Assembly: GCA_020853095.1 (NCBI GenBank)
Contig: JADYZN010000043.1
Coordinates: forward strand, 1-34,661
Length of the DNA stretch: 34,661 bases
From: Phycisphaerales bacterium
Lineage (GTDB): Bacteria; Planctomycetota; Phycisphaerae; Tepidisphaerales; Tepidisphaeraceae
Reading direction: 5' to 3'
Below the pieces are notes generated by a model that ran no database searches, had not been told where the DNA came from, and worked only from the letters and a program-made list of their open reading frames with translations. A program made the position numbers and the translations under genes. Shown here in pieces: positions 8,845-16,915 of the stretch; the first letter of the stretch is position 1; each line of letters starts with the position of its first letter.

Positions 8845-11127
8845 ATGACGTATTGTTCAGTAACCTCCACCGTCGGCCCGACGCTCCAATCACTGCCGGT
8901 CCAGACAACCGGCGTCGATGGCGGCGCCTCGTTTCGTTTCAATGCTCCGCAGGGCCTCTATCAACTGTCGGTGATCATCGACGCGGCGCGGTTCGACTGG
9001 GAACGGCTCTATTTCCCGCTCCACCTGTACGGCAACACCGGCCAGCGCACCGGCCCGTGGGATTTTGACCTGCGCCATGAAAACAAGCCGCTGGTTCCTT
9101 CCTACCGCGTCTCCATTGACGGGCGATATGTCGGCATCTGGTTCTTCCAGCGCGTCTCCCTGGAAGACCTGGCCGCCAGGCGATTCCGCGGCCACATGGC
9201 GTGCTGGCTGCAAACCGGCGGCGAACACCAGGTCTCTCTGGTTCCGTTCCAGCCGATGGAGATCGACTGGCTTCATGCCCGGCTCGAGCCGGACCCGGAA
9301 GATGAATTGCGACCCCCGCCCCCTGAAATCAAACAGGCCGAACACAACACGCCGGTTGCGAAATGGAGCCAGGAAGACTTCTGGGAAAGACAACGACTTC
9401 GATTGCAATCATCCCATGCGATGTTCCAGCGGCCGCTCCGCAAGGCGTTTGACGGCGCGATGGCGGCCGAACAACCCGATGTGACTCTCCTGCCCCTGCT
9501 TGTCGCAGCGCATTGGCTCGATCATCGCGATGGAGCGTTGCGGCGTGCACTGGACATCATCGATCACACCGTCGCCCTTCGGGCCTGGGGCAACCCCAAC
9601 CCCGATTCCTACGGCCACAACGGCGACATGAATGCGGCCTATGCACTTCAATACATGGCCTGGTCGCTGCACATGATTTCACCGAACGTCATGGGCGAAC
9701 CCCGCCGCAGACGGCTGCTCGATAAACTGGCGATGCAGGGAGACGTTTTCGTCGATCTCGCCTTGCTCAACCGTGATTACTGGGGCGGCTCCCTGCTTCA
9801 GGATCATGGCCGCAAATCCTTCAACGCCTTCACCATCGCGGCGCTGAACCTGTACGGAATGATTCCGCAGGCCGAACGTTGGCTTCACTATGCGCTGCCG
9901 CGCATGCGGCGGGGGCTGGATGCCGCCCCGCGCGACGGCGTGATCCCGGCCAGCAGCTACTTCGCGCCGCGGTTGTATCTCGACGACACCACATGGCTGC
10001 GCGATACATTGCTGACGCTGAGCGGCGAAGACCTATTCGATACACATCCGGAATTGTGCCGGGTCGTCGATTACGTTTACAACGTCCTGAACGAGCGCGA
10101 TGGCGAGATGCTGCTCCCCTCGAACCTCCGCGACCGCGTCCCGCTGGATGCGGGCGGCACGTTCTTTGCTCGCATGGCCACGAAGTTTCACGACAGCCGC
10201 GCCCAATGGCTCGTCCTGCGGACGCTGGAGGGGCCTGTTCATCCGCAGGAGCAGTCCCAGTCAGCAATTCGGTCCAATGCGCTCTGGAGTTTCCTCGCCT
10301 ATGAGCCGGGCGAGCTGGCTCCGGCACCTCCGCCGGACAATCGCCGTCAACTGCTTCATTTCCAGGACAGCGGCCTTGTCCATTATCGCGACGACGCGGC
10401 CGGCATCACGCTGTCCCTGCAATGCGGCCCGTGGCTTGGCTACCACGCCTACCATGCGGCCAAAGGCCCCATGGACCGGATGGCCAGCGCCCCCGGCGAG
10501 GGGCATTTTCTGCTTGCCATCGACGGCGTGCCTTTACTGATGACCCCTGAGAACGGATATCGGCTCCGTTCCTTCCTGCGCACCTGCCTGCTGATCGATG
10601 ACCAGGGCCAAAATGGCGATGTCGGCTATCCGATGTCGATTCCATCCATGACCTACCGCGGCCAGGAAATCCAGCACTTCAACTGGAACCCCAACGACGG
10701 CACGGGCCTTGTTCGACTGAACCTCAAGCCGGCTTATCCCGACTACTTGGATGTGATTCACTACACACGAGACCTGATCTTCTCCCCCGGACGCCAAATC
10801 TTCTGCCGCGATGATGTTCTGCTTGGCCGGCCGCGCCGGCTGTCATGGCTGTTTCAGAGTCAGCGGGACCAGGGGATGGAACTGGAAAGCCCGCTGCGCT
10901 GCCGGATCGGGGCAAAACCGCGACTGTGGATCGAACCAACCGAGGGATCGCCTCGCCTCCATGCCGACATCTGCCCGACCGACGTTGTCTGGAGTTATTC
11001 CGGCCACAACGGCTACAAACCTTTCAGCCACGTTCGCTATGACTCTATCGACTCCATCACCGCGGCATGCGCCACGTTTCGCATCACCTGGCCGGAGACC
11101 GGCCAAACGGCCGGACAAGACGGTTGA
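8845..11127 (+). CDS. Heparinase II/III-like protein (putative polysaccharide lyase)
   Basis: 760 residues from ATG 8845; no strong Shine-Dalgarno is visible and there is no signal peptide. Residues 1-190 form a beta-rich N-terminal domain. About 200-480 is helical with repeated hairpins (WGNPNPDSYGHNGDMNAAYA, LLNRDYWGGSLLQDHGRKSF), as in an alpha/alpha toroid. From ~500 a beta-sandwich begins with LLHFQDSGLVHYRDDAAGI, then GPWLGYHAYHAAKGPMD and GHFLLAIDGVPLL. This is the layout and local style of heparinase II/III C-terminal domains, where the polymer-facing His and the substrate pocket lie. Family members cleave uronic-acid-containing polymers by beta-elimination. The assignment is by overall pattern, so an alternative toroidal glycosidase is possible. 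It is the last gene of the left-hand block and converges on the AraC-type gene. Confidence 0.65.
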   Translation: MTYCSVTSTVGPTLQSLPVQTTGVDGGASFRFNAPQGLYQLSVIIDAARFDWERLYFPLHLYGNTGQRTGPWDFDLRHENKPLVPSYRVSIDGRYVGIWFFQRVSLEDLAARRFRGHMACWLQTGGEHQVSLVPFQPMEIDWLHARLEPDPEDELRPPPPEIKQAEHNTPVAKWSQEDFWERQRLRLQSSHAMFQRPLRKAFDGAMAAEQPDVTLLPLLVAAHWLDHRDGALRRALDIIDHTVALRAWGNPNPDSYGHNGDMNAAYALQYMAWSLHMISPNVMGEPRRRRLLDKLAMQGDVFVDLALLNRDYWGGSLLQDHGRKSFNAFTIAALNLYGMIPQAERWLHYALPRMRRGLDAAPRDGVIPASSYFAPRLYLDDTTWLRDTLLTLSGEDLFDTHPELCRVVDYVYNVLNERDGEMLLPSNLRDRVPLDAGGTFFARMATKFHDSRAQWLVLRTLEGPVHPQEQSQSAIRSNALWSFLAYEPGELAPAPPPDNRRQLLHFQDSGLVHYRDDAAGITLSLQCGPWLGYHAYHAAKGPMDRMASAPGEGHFLLAIDGVPLLMTPENGYRLRSFLRTCLLIDDQGQNGDVGYPMSIPSMTYRGQEIQHFNWNPNDGTGLVRLNLKPAYPDYLDVIHYTRDLIFSPGRQIFCRDDVLLGRPRRLSWLFQSQRDQGMELESPLRCRIGAKPRLWIEPTEGSPRLHADICPTDVVWSYSGHNGYKPFSHVRYDSIDSITAACATFRITWPETGQTAGQDG

Positions 11128-11238
11128 TCGTCCAGTGAGTGATCCACGAACCCTTCGATGCATCGGAGAGGTTTGACCTTCCCCACGAATTGCGTTGATG
11201 GTCAAGGATGGGGGATGGGGATCGCGTAAATGCGTGAA

Positions 11239-12084
11239 TTATCGCGAGGTTCTACGAGTCATGGTTCGGCAGGCGCCAGGTGGCTGGCTGTAGGCCTGGC
11301 CGAAGGCTTCGTAAAAACGGCTGGCGGAGCTGAATCCGCATTCGTAAATGATCTCCAGGATGGGCCGTTGGGTGCTGACCAGGAGCCTTCTGGCCGCGAA
11401 GCAGCGTTGCATCGTAATAAGATGGGACAGCGTTGTGCCGCAACGCGAGCGGATCAGGGAGGCCGCGTAGTTGGCGTTGAGATCAACGGCCGCCGTGACA
11501 TCCCGTGCGGAGATCGGCCTGGCGTAATTTTCCATGATGAAGGCCAACATGGCGGCCACCGCATCGTGCTTGCCGGTCACGATGTTCGTCCGACGGTCGC
11601 GCGGCGATTCGTTGAACCGGGCGGACTTAGCCATTCGCCGCAGACGCGCCTGAATTTCCAGGAGCGCGATGTCCAGGGCGCCATCGTCGTTGGCGGCAAA
11701 GTCATCGCTCCATCGTTTCATCAACATCTCATCCGCCGGGTTGGATTGATCCTTGGCGAATCGTCCGTTGAGAACGTTGGTGATGAAATAATCGGACAAC
11801 GACCATCCCAGCACCCACTGCAAGGGGAGCGTGAACCAGAAAAACCGCGGGCAGTTTTCGATCTGAATGACTCGATGCGGCGTGGCCGCCCAGAAAGCCG
11901 TCAGGCTGCGGGCAGAAACTCGTACGGTTCCCCTGACGGTTTCATAGGTCATCGTTCCGGCGGGCAGGTAATTCAGCTCGATCTCGTGGTGCATGTGAGG
12001 CCGTCGCATGCAACCCGGCCGGGTCGCTCCTCCGGCGAACCCCAGGAGTGGCGCTTCGGCGGGTTTCTGACGATTGGCGGGCAT
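11239..12084 (-). CDS. AraC-family transcriptional regulator
   Basis: A 281-residue regulator read from ATG 12084 (MPANRQKPAEAPLLGF). The frame stays open far upstream, but a plausible promoter lies at 12144-12173 and AGG precedes 12084, so the longer versions are unlikely. The N-terminal ~130 residues look like a cupin effector-binding domain (RRPHMHHEIELNYLPAGTM). The C-terminal ~100 residues contain two helix-turn-helix units (ISARDVTAAVDLNANYAASL and ILEIIYECGFSSASRFYEAF), the classic AraC/XylS DNA-binding domain. It is divergent from the Gfo/Idh/MocA gene across 216 bp, so that gene is the most likely target. The effector is unknown; a sugar or sugar acid is the usual case. Confidence 0.88.
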   Translation of the reverse strand: MPANRQKPAEAPLLGFAGGATRPGCMRRPHMHHEIELNYLPAGTMTYETVRGTVRVSARSLTAFWAATPHRVIQIENCPRFFWFTLPLQWVLGWSLSDYFITNVLNGRFAKDQSNPADEMLMKRWSDDFAANDDGALDIALLEIQARLRRMAKSARFNESPRDRRTNIVTGKHDAVAAMLAFIMENYARPISARDVTAAVDLNANYAASLIRSRCGTTLSHLITMQRCFAARRLLVSTQRPILEIIYECGFSSASRFYEAFGQAYSQPPGACRTMTRRTSR

Positions 12085-12300
12085 GCGATACCTGAGAATA
12101 CCGGAATATTTGCACCATAAAGAGGAAGATTCTCTTGTTTCCCATGATACCCTTTGTCGCATGATGCAGGCAACCCCTTTGGTTGGGATGGCCCAGGCAT
12201 CGATGCATCCGCAACGAGCCGCCGTTGAACCGGTGGAATCGTACTGGATGCGGATCATGTGTGAACCGGGCCACGATTGGGCCTCCCAGGGAATCAAACC
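12085..12300. promoter_or_regulatory. Divergent intergenic region between araC-type and Gfo/Idh/MocA genes
   Basis: 216 bp that must hold both start signals. A minus-strand promoter candidate lies at 12144-12173. An inverted repeat AAGAG/CTCTT with a 7-base loop occupies 12120-12136, at or just after the expected transcription start of the regulator. A perfect 10-bp palindrome GCATCGATGC lies at 12197-12206. No convincing sigma-70 pair was found for the plus-strand gene; TTGAAC near 12223 is the best weak -35. The plus-strand gene has AGGGA about 9 bp before ATG 12301. Confidence 0.4.
12144..12173 (-). promoter_or_regulatory. Candidate promoter of the AraC-type gene
   Basis: On the minus strand TTGCCT (12173-12168) is followed after 18 bases by TATCAT (12149-12144), which matches the sigma-70 -10 in 5 of 6 positions. 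The expected start near 12137 leaves a leader of about 50 bases before ATG 12084, with an AAGAG/CTCTT hairpin at its 5' end. Confidence 0.4.
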
Positions 12301-13512
12301 ATGAAACCGATCAAGCTGTGCATCGTCGGCGCGGGGCAGTTCGCGCAGAACTTCGCTCATCTTTTCAAGGCCCACCCCATGGTGTCCGAGGTCTCGATCG
12401 CCGAGGTGATCGCCGAGCGTCGGGCGGCCGAGTCGAAACGGCTGGGGATTCCTCGCACGTTCGACTCGCTTGAGTCGGCGCTGGCCGCACCGGACATCGA
12501 CGCCGTTGCGCTTTTTACGCAACGCTGGATGCACGCTCCGATGGCGATCGCCGCGATGCGAACCGGCAAGCATGTGTACAGCGCCGTGCCGGCCGCGACG
12601 AGCCTTGATGAACTGTCGGAGCTGATCGACACGGTGAAACAAACCGGCATGACCTACATGATGGGTGAAACCAGTTATTACTATGGAGCGACCGTCTATT
12701 GTCGCCAACGCTGGCAACAGGGCGATTTCGGCCGGTTTGTCTATGGTGAAGGGGAATATCTGCACGACATGTCACACGGATTTTACGAAGCGTTCCAATA
12801 CAGTGGCGGCGATCGCTGGAAACGCACGGCCGGCTTTCCGCCGATGCTCTACCCGACGCATTCGGTGGCGATGATCCTGTCGGTGACCGGCGCGCGGATG
12901 ACACAGGTCAGTTGCATCGGGCAGATCGACGAGCACGAGGATGGCATCTTCCGCCAGGGGGCCAACGACTGGAACAACGTCTTTTCCAACCAGAGCGCGC
13001 TCTTTCGCACCAGCGACGGCGGCATGGCGCGCATGAATGAATTTCGCCGCGTCGGCTGTGGCGGGGGTCGATCCGTGCGCATGAGCCTGTTCGGCACGAA
13101 GGGCACTTTCGAGGAGATGACCGGCGGCGCCTCATGGAGCGATCTCCAGTGTCACACGGAAGACGTGGAGCCGCTCATCAAGTGCGAAGGCGTCTACAGC
13201 CATGAGCAGTGGGAACGCATCAAGGTGGACGTGCAGCTCAAGGGGGACTTTGTCAGCGGTTTCGCGCAGGTTCATCAGCCGTTGCGCGATCGGTTGCCAG
13301 CGGCCTATCGCACGCAGCCCAACGGCCATGAAGGGTCGCACCAGTTTCTGGCCGACGACTTCGTCACCGCCTGCACCCGGCAAACCACGCCGACCGTCAG
13401 CGTATGGGATGCCGCCCGATACAATGCGCCGGGCATCGTCGCTCACCAGTCGGCCCTCAAGGGTGGTGAACTGCTGAACATCCCCGATTATCCGAAGCCG
13501 GCGACGGCTTAA
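12301..13512 (+). CDS. Gfo/Idh/MocA-family protein with altered EKP motif
   Basis: 403 residues from ATG 12301 (MKPIKLCIVGAGQFAQNF). An AGGGA ribosome site lies about 9 bp upstream, and the frame upstream of it is not needed. The N-terminus is a dinucleotide-binding Rossmann fold (VGAGQFA, then the acidic end of strand 2 in IAEVIAE). The family signature GKHV-x-EKP appears here as GKHVYSAVPAA, so the Lys that normally assists hydride transfer is Val. The C-terminal half has the alpha/beta oligomerisation domain (GDFGRFVYGEGEYLHDMSH, FPPMLYPTHSVAMIL). Family members are NAD(P)-dependent sugar or inositol dehydrogenases or NAD-dependent glycosidases. The loss of Lys suggests a non-standard reaction or a binding role. 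The divergent AraC-type gene probably controls it. Confidence 0.88.
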   Translation: MKPIKLCIVGAGQFAQNFAHLFKAHPMVSEVSIAEVIAERRAAESKRLGIPRTFDSLESALAAPDIDAVALFTQRWMHAPMAIAAMRTGKHVYSAVPAATSLDELSELIDTVKQTGMTYMMGETSYYYGATVYCRQRWQQGDFGRFVYGEGEYLHDMSHGFYEAFQYSGGDRWKRTAGFPPMLYPTHSVAMILSVTGARMTQVSCIGQIDEHEDGIFRQGANDWNNVFSNQSALFRTSDGGMARMNEFRRVGCGGGRSVRMSLFGTKGTFEEMTGGASWSDLQCHTEDVEPLIKCEGVYSHEQWERIKVDVQLKGDFVSGFAQVHQPLRDRLPAAYRTQPNGHEGSHQFLADDFVTACTRQTTPTVSVWDAARYNAPGIVAHQSALKGGELLNIPDYPKPATA

Positions 13513-13605
13513 TTTTCACGATCCATGAGCGAACAGGGCCTTTCCCACTCGTCCGCCGGCCGTTCATTCACAACACCGCGCGATTCCAGATGAACATCAT
13601 GTGGA

Positions 13606-16600
13606 TCAGTGAGGCATCCATGCAACCCATTGAGGCCAGGCGCTCATTGTCGAATCGAAGCGGCGGGGTTCGCGATCGGCGCCGACCTTGCCGTCGATGG
13701 GAATGGTGTAAACATAATATGCTCCGCTCCTGGCGAGATCCGATGAAAATGCCAGCGTGGTACCGTCGGGCGACCACGCAAGTGACGTGAAGACCTTGAG
13801 TGGCCGGCGAGGCTCGGCACTGCCGTGGGAATACCACGAGTGGACCGGCCCGTAATACTTGACCTCCGACAGGCGCGGGCCTTGCGGGGAGACATCGATG
13901 AGGTTTCGACCCAGCAGGAACGAACCATTTGGAGCCTTTTCGCCTTCACCCGTGCCGTCGGCGTTCATCACGATAATGCCGGAATGGTCGGTGCAATAAG
14001 GCGCGTCGCGCCAACCGGCCGCAAGTTGTTTGCCATCGGGCGACCAGCACACGTTGCTGGCATACGGCAGCCAGCGCAGTTGCAGCAGGCGCGAACCATC
14101 CGCATCCAGCACGACGACCGTCCCGCCCATCAGCGTGGCCGCGATGTGTCGGCCATCGGGAGACCATGCGGGATTCCGCAGGTACATAGTGTTATCTGAA
14201 AACGTCGGCTTGATCGGTTTGGACTCCCGCGGTCCGACGATTTCCTCCATCACCAGCGGCTTGTCGGGCGAGATTAACGGATGTGCATCCTTCCCATCGG
14301 CGCCAACGATCCAGATGTTCGGCATGCCCGATCGGTGACTTTCCCACGCGATCCGCCCGCCATCGGGTGACCAGGCCGGCGCGCGATCCAAACCGTTGTC
14401 GCCCGCGACCCGACGCTGGCCGTGACCATCGGCATTCATGGTCCAGATGTCCCAGTCGCCGTCGCGATCGGAAACGAACGCGATGCGTTGGCCGTCGGGG
14501 CTCCATACTGGAAAACGGTCACAAAACGCGTTGTTGCTGATGTTCGTCGCAGCCGAACCGTCGGCGTTCATGATGCAGATTTGCCCTCGTCCACCGGCAT
14601 CGTGAACGAAGGCAATGCGCTTGCCATCGGGCGAGTAACTCGGCGTCCACAGGTGTCCCTTAACCTGTCGGACACGAGTCTCCTCGCCTTTTCCGGTCAT
14701 GGTTCGGATGGCGTTGCCGAGGGTGGACGGCCCCTCGGCGCCGACGTAGCCCATCGGTTCGGTCGCCGTGTAGAGCAGCCCCGATGGCAATTCTGCGCCG
14801 TCGACAGGGCCGAGCAGCACGTTGACGGGCTTCCAGATTCCGCCGGCCTTCGCGGAGTTGTAGACTCGCATCACGAAATTCCGCCGGCCGGGCTTAAGTT
14901 GCTCGGTCAGGTCGATCGCGAAGGGCTTGTCCCAACCTTCAGGACCCTGATTGTATTCGCAGATGAGACGCCCATCGATCCAGAGTTGAAGTTGCTCGTC
15001 CACACCGCCGAAATGAAGGTAAATGCGCCGGCCCGCGGGCAGTTTGGGTATGTCCACGTCTCGCCGATACCAACCCGCGCCGGTTCCGCCCTGATCGCCC
15101 CAGAACCTGCCGATTTCAATGGTTGCCCAGCCTTGTCGCGCGGATGCGGGCATCGAAAACCATTTTTCGCCGATGCCGACGTCGTTTGGGTCCATGCGGA
15201 ATTGCCAGCCGCCGGCAGGCAGTTTCAACAACTCATCAGCCATGAGGGCCAGTGATTTGAGGTCGTTTCCTTCGATGAGGGCACGCACGATTTTGTGATT
15301 CACTGGCCCTGCGTGCGCGGCCGCGTCGGCGTGGTCGGGCATCGTGTCAAACTCGCGCGAGAAGATGAGTTGCCTGTCGCCGGTGACCTCGTCAGGATTG
15401 TCCGTCGCGGGTTCAATCAACAGAAAGGCGTCGCTGCGCGGCTCCAGCGCGACCACCACGCCCGCGCCCGCAAGATCGTCGCTGCTCCATCGGATGGATT
15501 TGCCGTCGCCACGCACGTAATACGAATCGCTGATCGGATCGCGAACGGTCCATTCGCGATTTGGTTCGATGTGCGGGAATCGGACGCGCGCACGCAGCGG
15601 CCACTCGGTATGTACGTTGCTTACGTGCGTCAAATGTGCCCCTTCCATGTGGAAGGTGCCGTGAACGACCGCCGTTTCCAGGTCAGGCCGGCCGCTCCAT
15701 TCGACGACGTTGACGAAGTTGGAATCGCGCGATCCCCGCAGGATGAAACGACCGACGGCACGCTCGACGGTCTTGATCTGCCGGTCAGCCGACGCATAGG
15801 CGCGGAGGATTTCGTCATCAAGCTGACGTTCAAACCAGAGCCAGACCCCATCCTCGTTGACCGCCGCATCGTAGATCCAGCGGGAGGCGCTGACCTGCGA
15901 TGCCTGGGCGCCGAACAGAGACTGCGTCCAACTGCCGGCGATGTACAGGTACCCTTCCTTGCGCCAGCGGGCCGCTTCCGATTCCCACCAGGGCTTAAAA
16001 TCGTGATCGGTGTAATGCTGGCTGCTGACGTAGATGAATGGAACCTCCGGCGTATGCACGCCACGGGCAAAATCAAGAGCGCGTCCGTAGTTAAGACCAT
16101 AGGATGAGAACAGCAGATCCGCCTTGGCCGCGTGCAACTCATCGCGCAGTCTGGCGAACATCTCGACCCGCCGTCGCGTAAACGTATCGATATAGGAAGA
16201 CTGAAGCTTCCGGTCTTTGAGGAACAAGGCGCGGGCATTCCTACCGGGCGTGCCGTCCTTGATGCCCTGTGATTTCAGAAATTGGCCAAAACAATCATCA
16301 CAGTAGCAGATCTCCGGTTCGCCTTGTTCGTTGTATGGTTCCCAGTCAACGTGAATTCCGTCGATCAGGCCCTGGCGGATGCCGTCAATGTACGGATCGA
16401 CCAGCCATTTTCGATACAGTATCTCATCCAGTGGGCAGTATGGCCGCTTGGCGTCCGCGGTTTCGCCTGCGGCCGTGATCGCCGGGCGGCCACCGGGGAC
16501 GATGCCTGGAATCATGGCGGCCTCGGCATAGGCGAAATACCTCATGCCGAATTCCTTCGCCAGGCGTGCATTGGACTGGCTGTAACAGCCCCTGAACTCG

Positions 16601-16833
16601 ACGTAAACCGTTCCCCCGGCTTGCGCTACGTTGCGGAAGTGCTCGCGCGAAAGCCGAACGCCGTTGTCATCACCGGGATCGACCCGGTTGAGATTCCATT
16701 GCCCCCACATGAACCGGATATTCTGCTGTTTCCACCAGGGAACCTCGTCCGCGCCTTTCGCCTGCACGGGCAGTATCGAAAGAAATACCGTTATCAGAGC
16801 CAGTCCCATTGTTGGGGCGTGTCGACAGTCCAT
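13606..16833 (-). CDS. Secreted glycosidase-like protein fused to PD40 beta-propeller
   Basis: 1075 residues from ATG 16833, chosen because GAGGAG lies 6 bp upstream and because it opens a good signal peptide (MDCRHAPTMGLALITVFLSILPVQAKG). Residues ~35-400 look like a TIM-barrel glycosidase: FAYAEAAMIPG, then HVDWEPYNEQGEPEICYCDDC, where the Asp/Glu of VDWEPY are active-site candidates. A beta-sandwich follows. About 565-670 is a GH2-type sugar-binding fold (WYRRDVDIPKLPAG, LHFGGVDEQLQLWIDG). About 730-1075 carries six PD40/TolB-like repeats (YSPDGKRIAF, WSPDGQRIAF, WSPDGGRIAW, WSPDGRHIAA, WSPDGKQLAA, WSPDGTTLAF). It lies 82 bp downstream of the GntR-type regulator on the same strand, so it is probably co-transcribed with it. 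Substrate unknown. Confidence 0.82.
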   Translation of the reverse strand: MDCRHAPTMGLALITVFLSILPVQAKGADEVPWWKQQNIRFMWGQWNLNRVDPGDDNGVRLSREHFRNVAQAGGTVYVEFRGCYSQSNARLAKEFGMRYFAYAEAAMIPGIVPGGRPAITAAGETADAKRPYCPLDEILYRKWLVDPYIDGIRQGLIDGIHVDWEPYNEQGEPEICYCDDCFGQFLKSQGIKDGTPGRNARALFLKDRKLQSSYIDTFTRRRVEMFARLRDELHAAKADLLFSSYGLNYGRALDFARGVHTPEVPFIYVSSQHYTDHDFKPWWESEAARWRKEGYLYIAGSWTQSLFGAQASQVSASRWIYDAAVNEDGVWLWFERQLDDEILRAYASADRQIKTVERAVGRFILRGSRDSNFVNVVEWSGRPDLETAVVHGTFHMEGAHLTHVSNVHTEWPLRARVRFPHIEPNREWTVRDPISDSYYVRGDGKSIRWSSDDLAGAGVVVALEPRSDAFLLIEPATDNPDEVTGDRQLIFSREFDTMPDHADAAAHAGPVNHKIVRALIEGNDLKSLALMADELLKLPAGGWQFRMDPNDVGIGEKWFSMPASARQGWATIEIGRFWGDQGGTGAGWYRRDVDIPKLPAGRRIYLHFGGVDEQLQLWIDGRLICEYNQGPEGWDKPFAIDLTEQLKPGRRNFVMRVYNSAKAGGIWKPVNVLLGPVDGAELPSGLLYTATEPMGYVGAEGPSTLGNAIRTMTGKGEETRVRQVKGHLWTPSYSPDGKRIAFVHDAGGRGQICIMNADGSAATNISNNAFCDRFPVWSPDGQRIAFVSDRDGDWDIWTMNADGHGQRRVAGDNGLDRAPAWSPDGGRIAWESHRSGMPNIWIVGADGKDAHPLISPDKPLVMEEIVGPRESKPIKPTFSDNTMYLRNPAWSPDGRHIAATLMGGTVVVLDADGSRLLQLRWLPYASNVCWSPDGKQLAAGWRDAPYCTDHSGIIVMNADGTGEGEKAPNGSFLLGRNLIDVSPQGPRLSEVKYYGPVHSWYSHGSAEPRRPLKVFTSLAWSPDGTTLAFSSDLARSGAYYVYTIPIDGKVGADREPRRFDSTMSAWPQWVAWMPH

Positions 16834-16915
16834 GTCAATCTCCTCGCGGGAACCGAATGGTATCAGGCAACGCAGCGTCCCCCTGCATGAGCGAAAGCCC
16901 CTGCCTGCGAAACTA

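Noticed and set aside
11099-11114. CCGGCC/GGCCGG hairpin as a terminator of the left operon
   Set aside because: It lies inside the last codons of the heparinase-like gene and no T-run follows.
12085-12765. Upstream extension of the AraC-type protein to 508 residues
   Set aside because: The extra residues overlap the divergent gene and the candidate promoter, and do not resemble the family. The 281-residue form is the normal AraC length.
14422-16107. Two long plus-strand open frames (277 and 270 codons)
   Set aside because: Both mirror the minus-strand propeller protein, which has a signal peptide, clear PD40 repeats and a strong ribosome site. The mirror frames show no domain.
16860-16905. 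Direct repeat GCAGGGG (minus strand) between the GntR-type gene and the propeller gene
   Set aside because: Two copies of 7 GC-rich bases are expected by chance in this composition, and no function is suggested.
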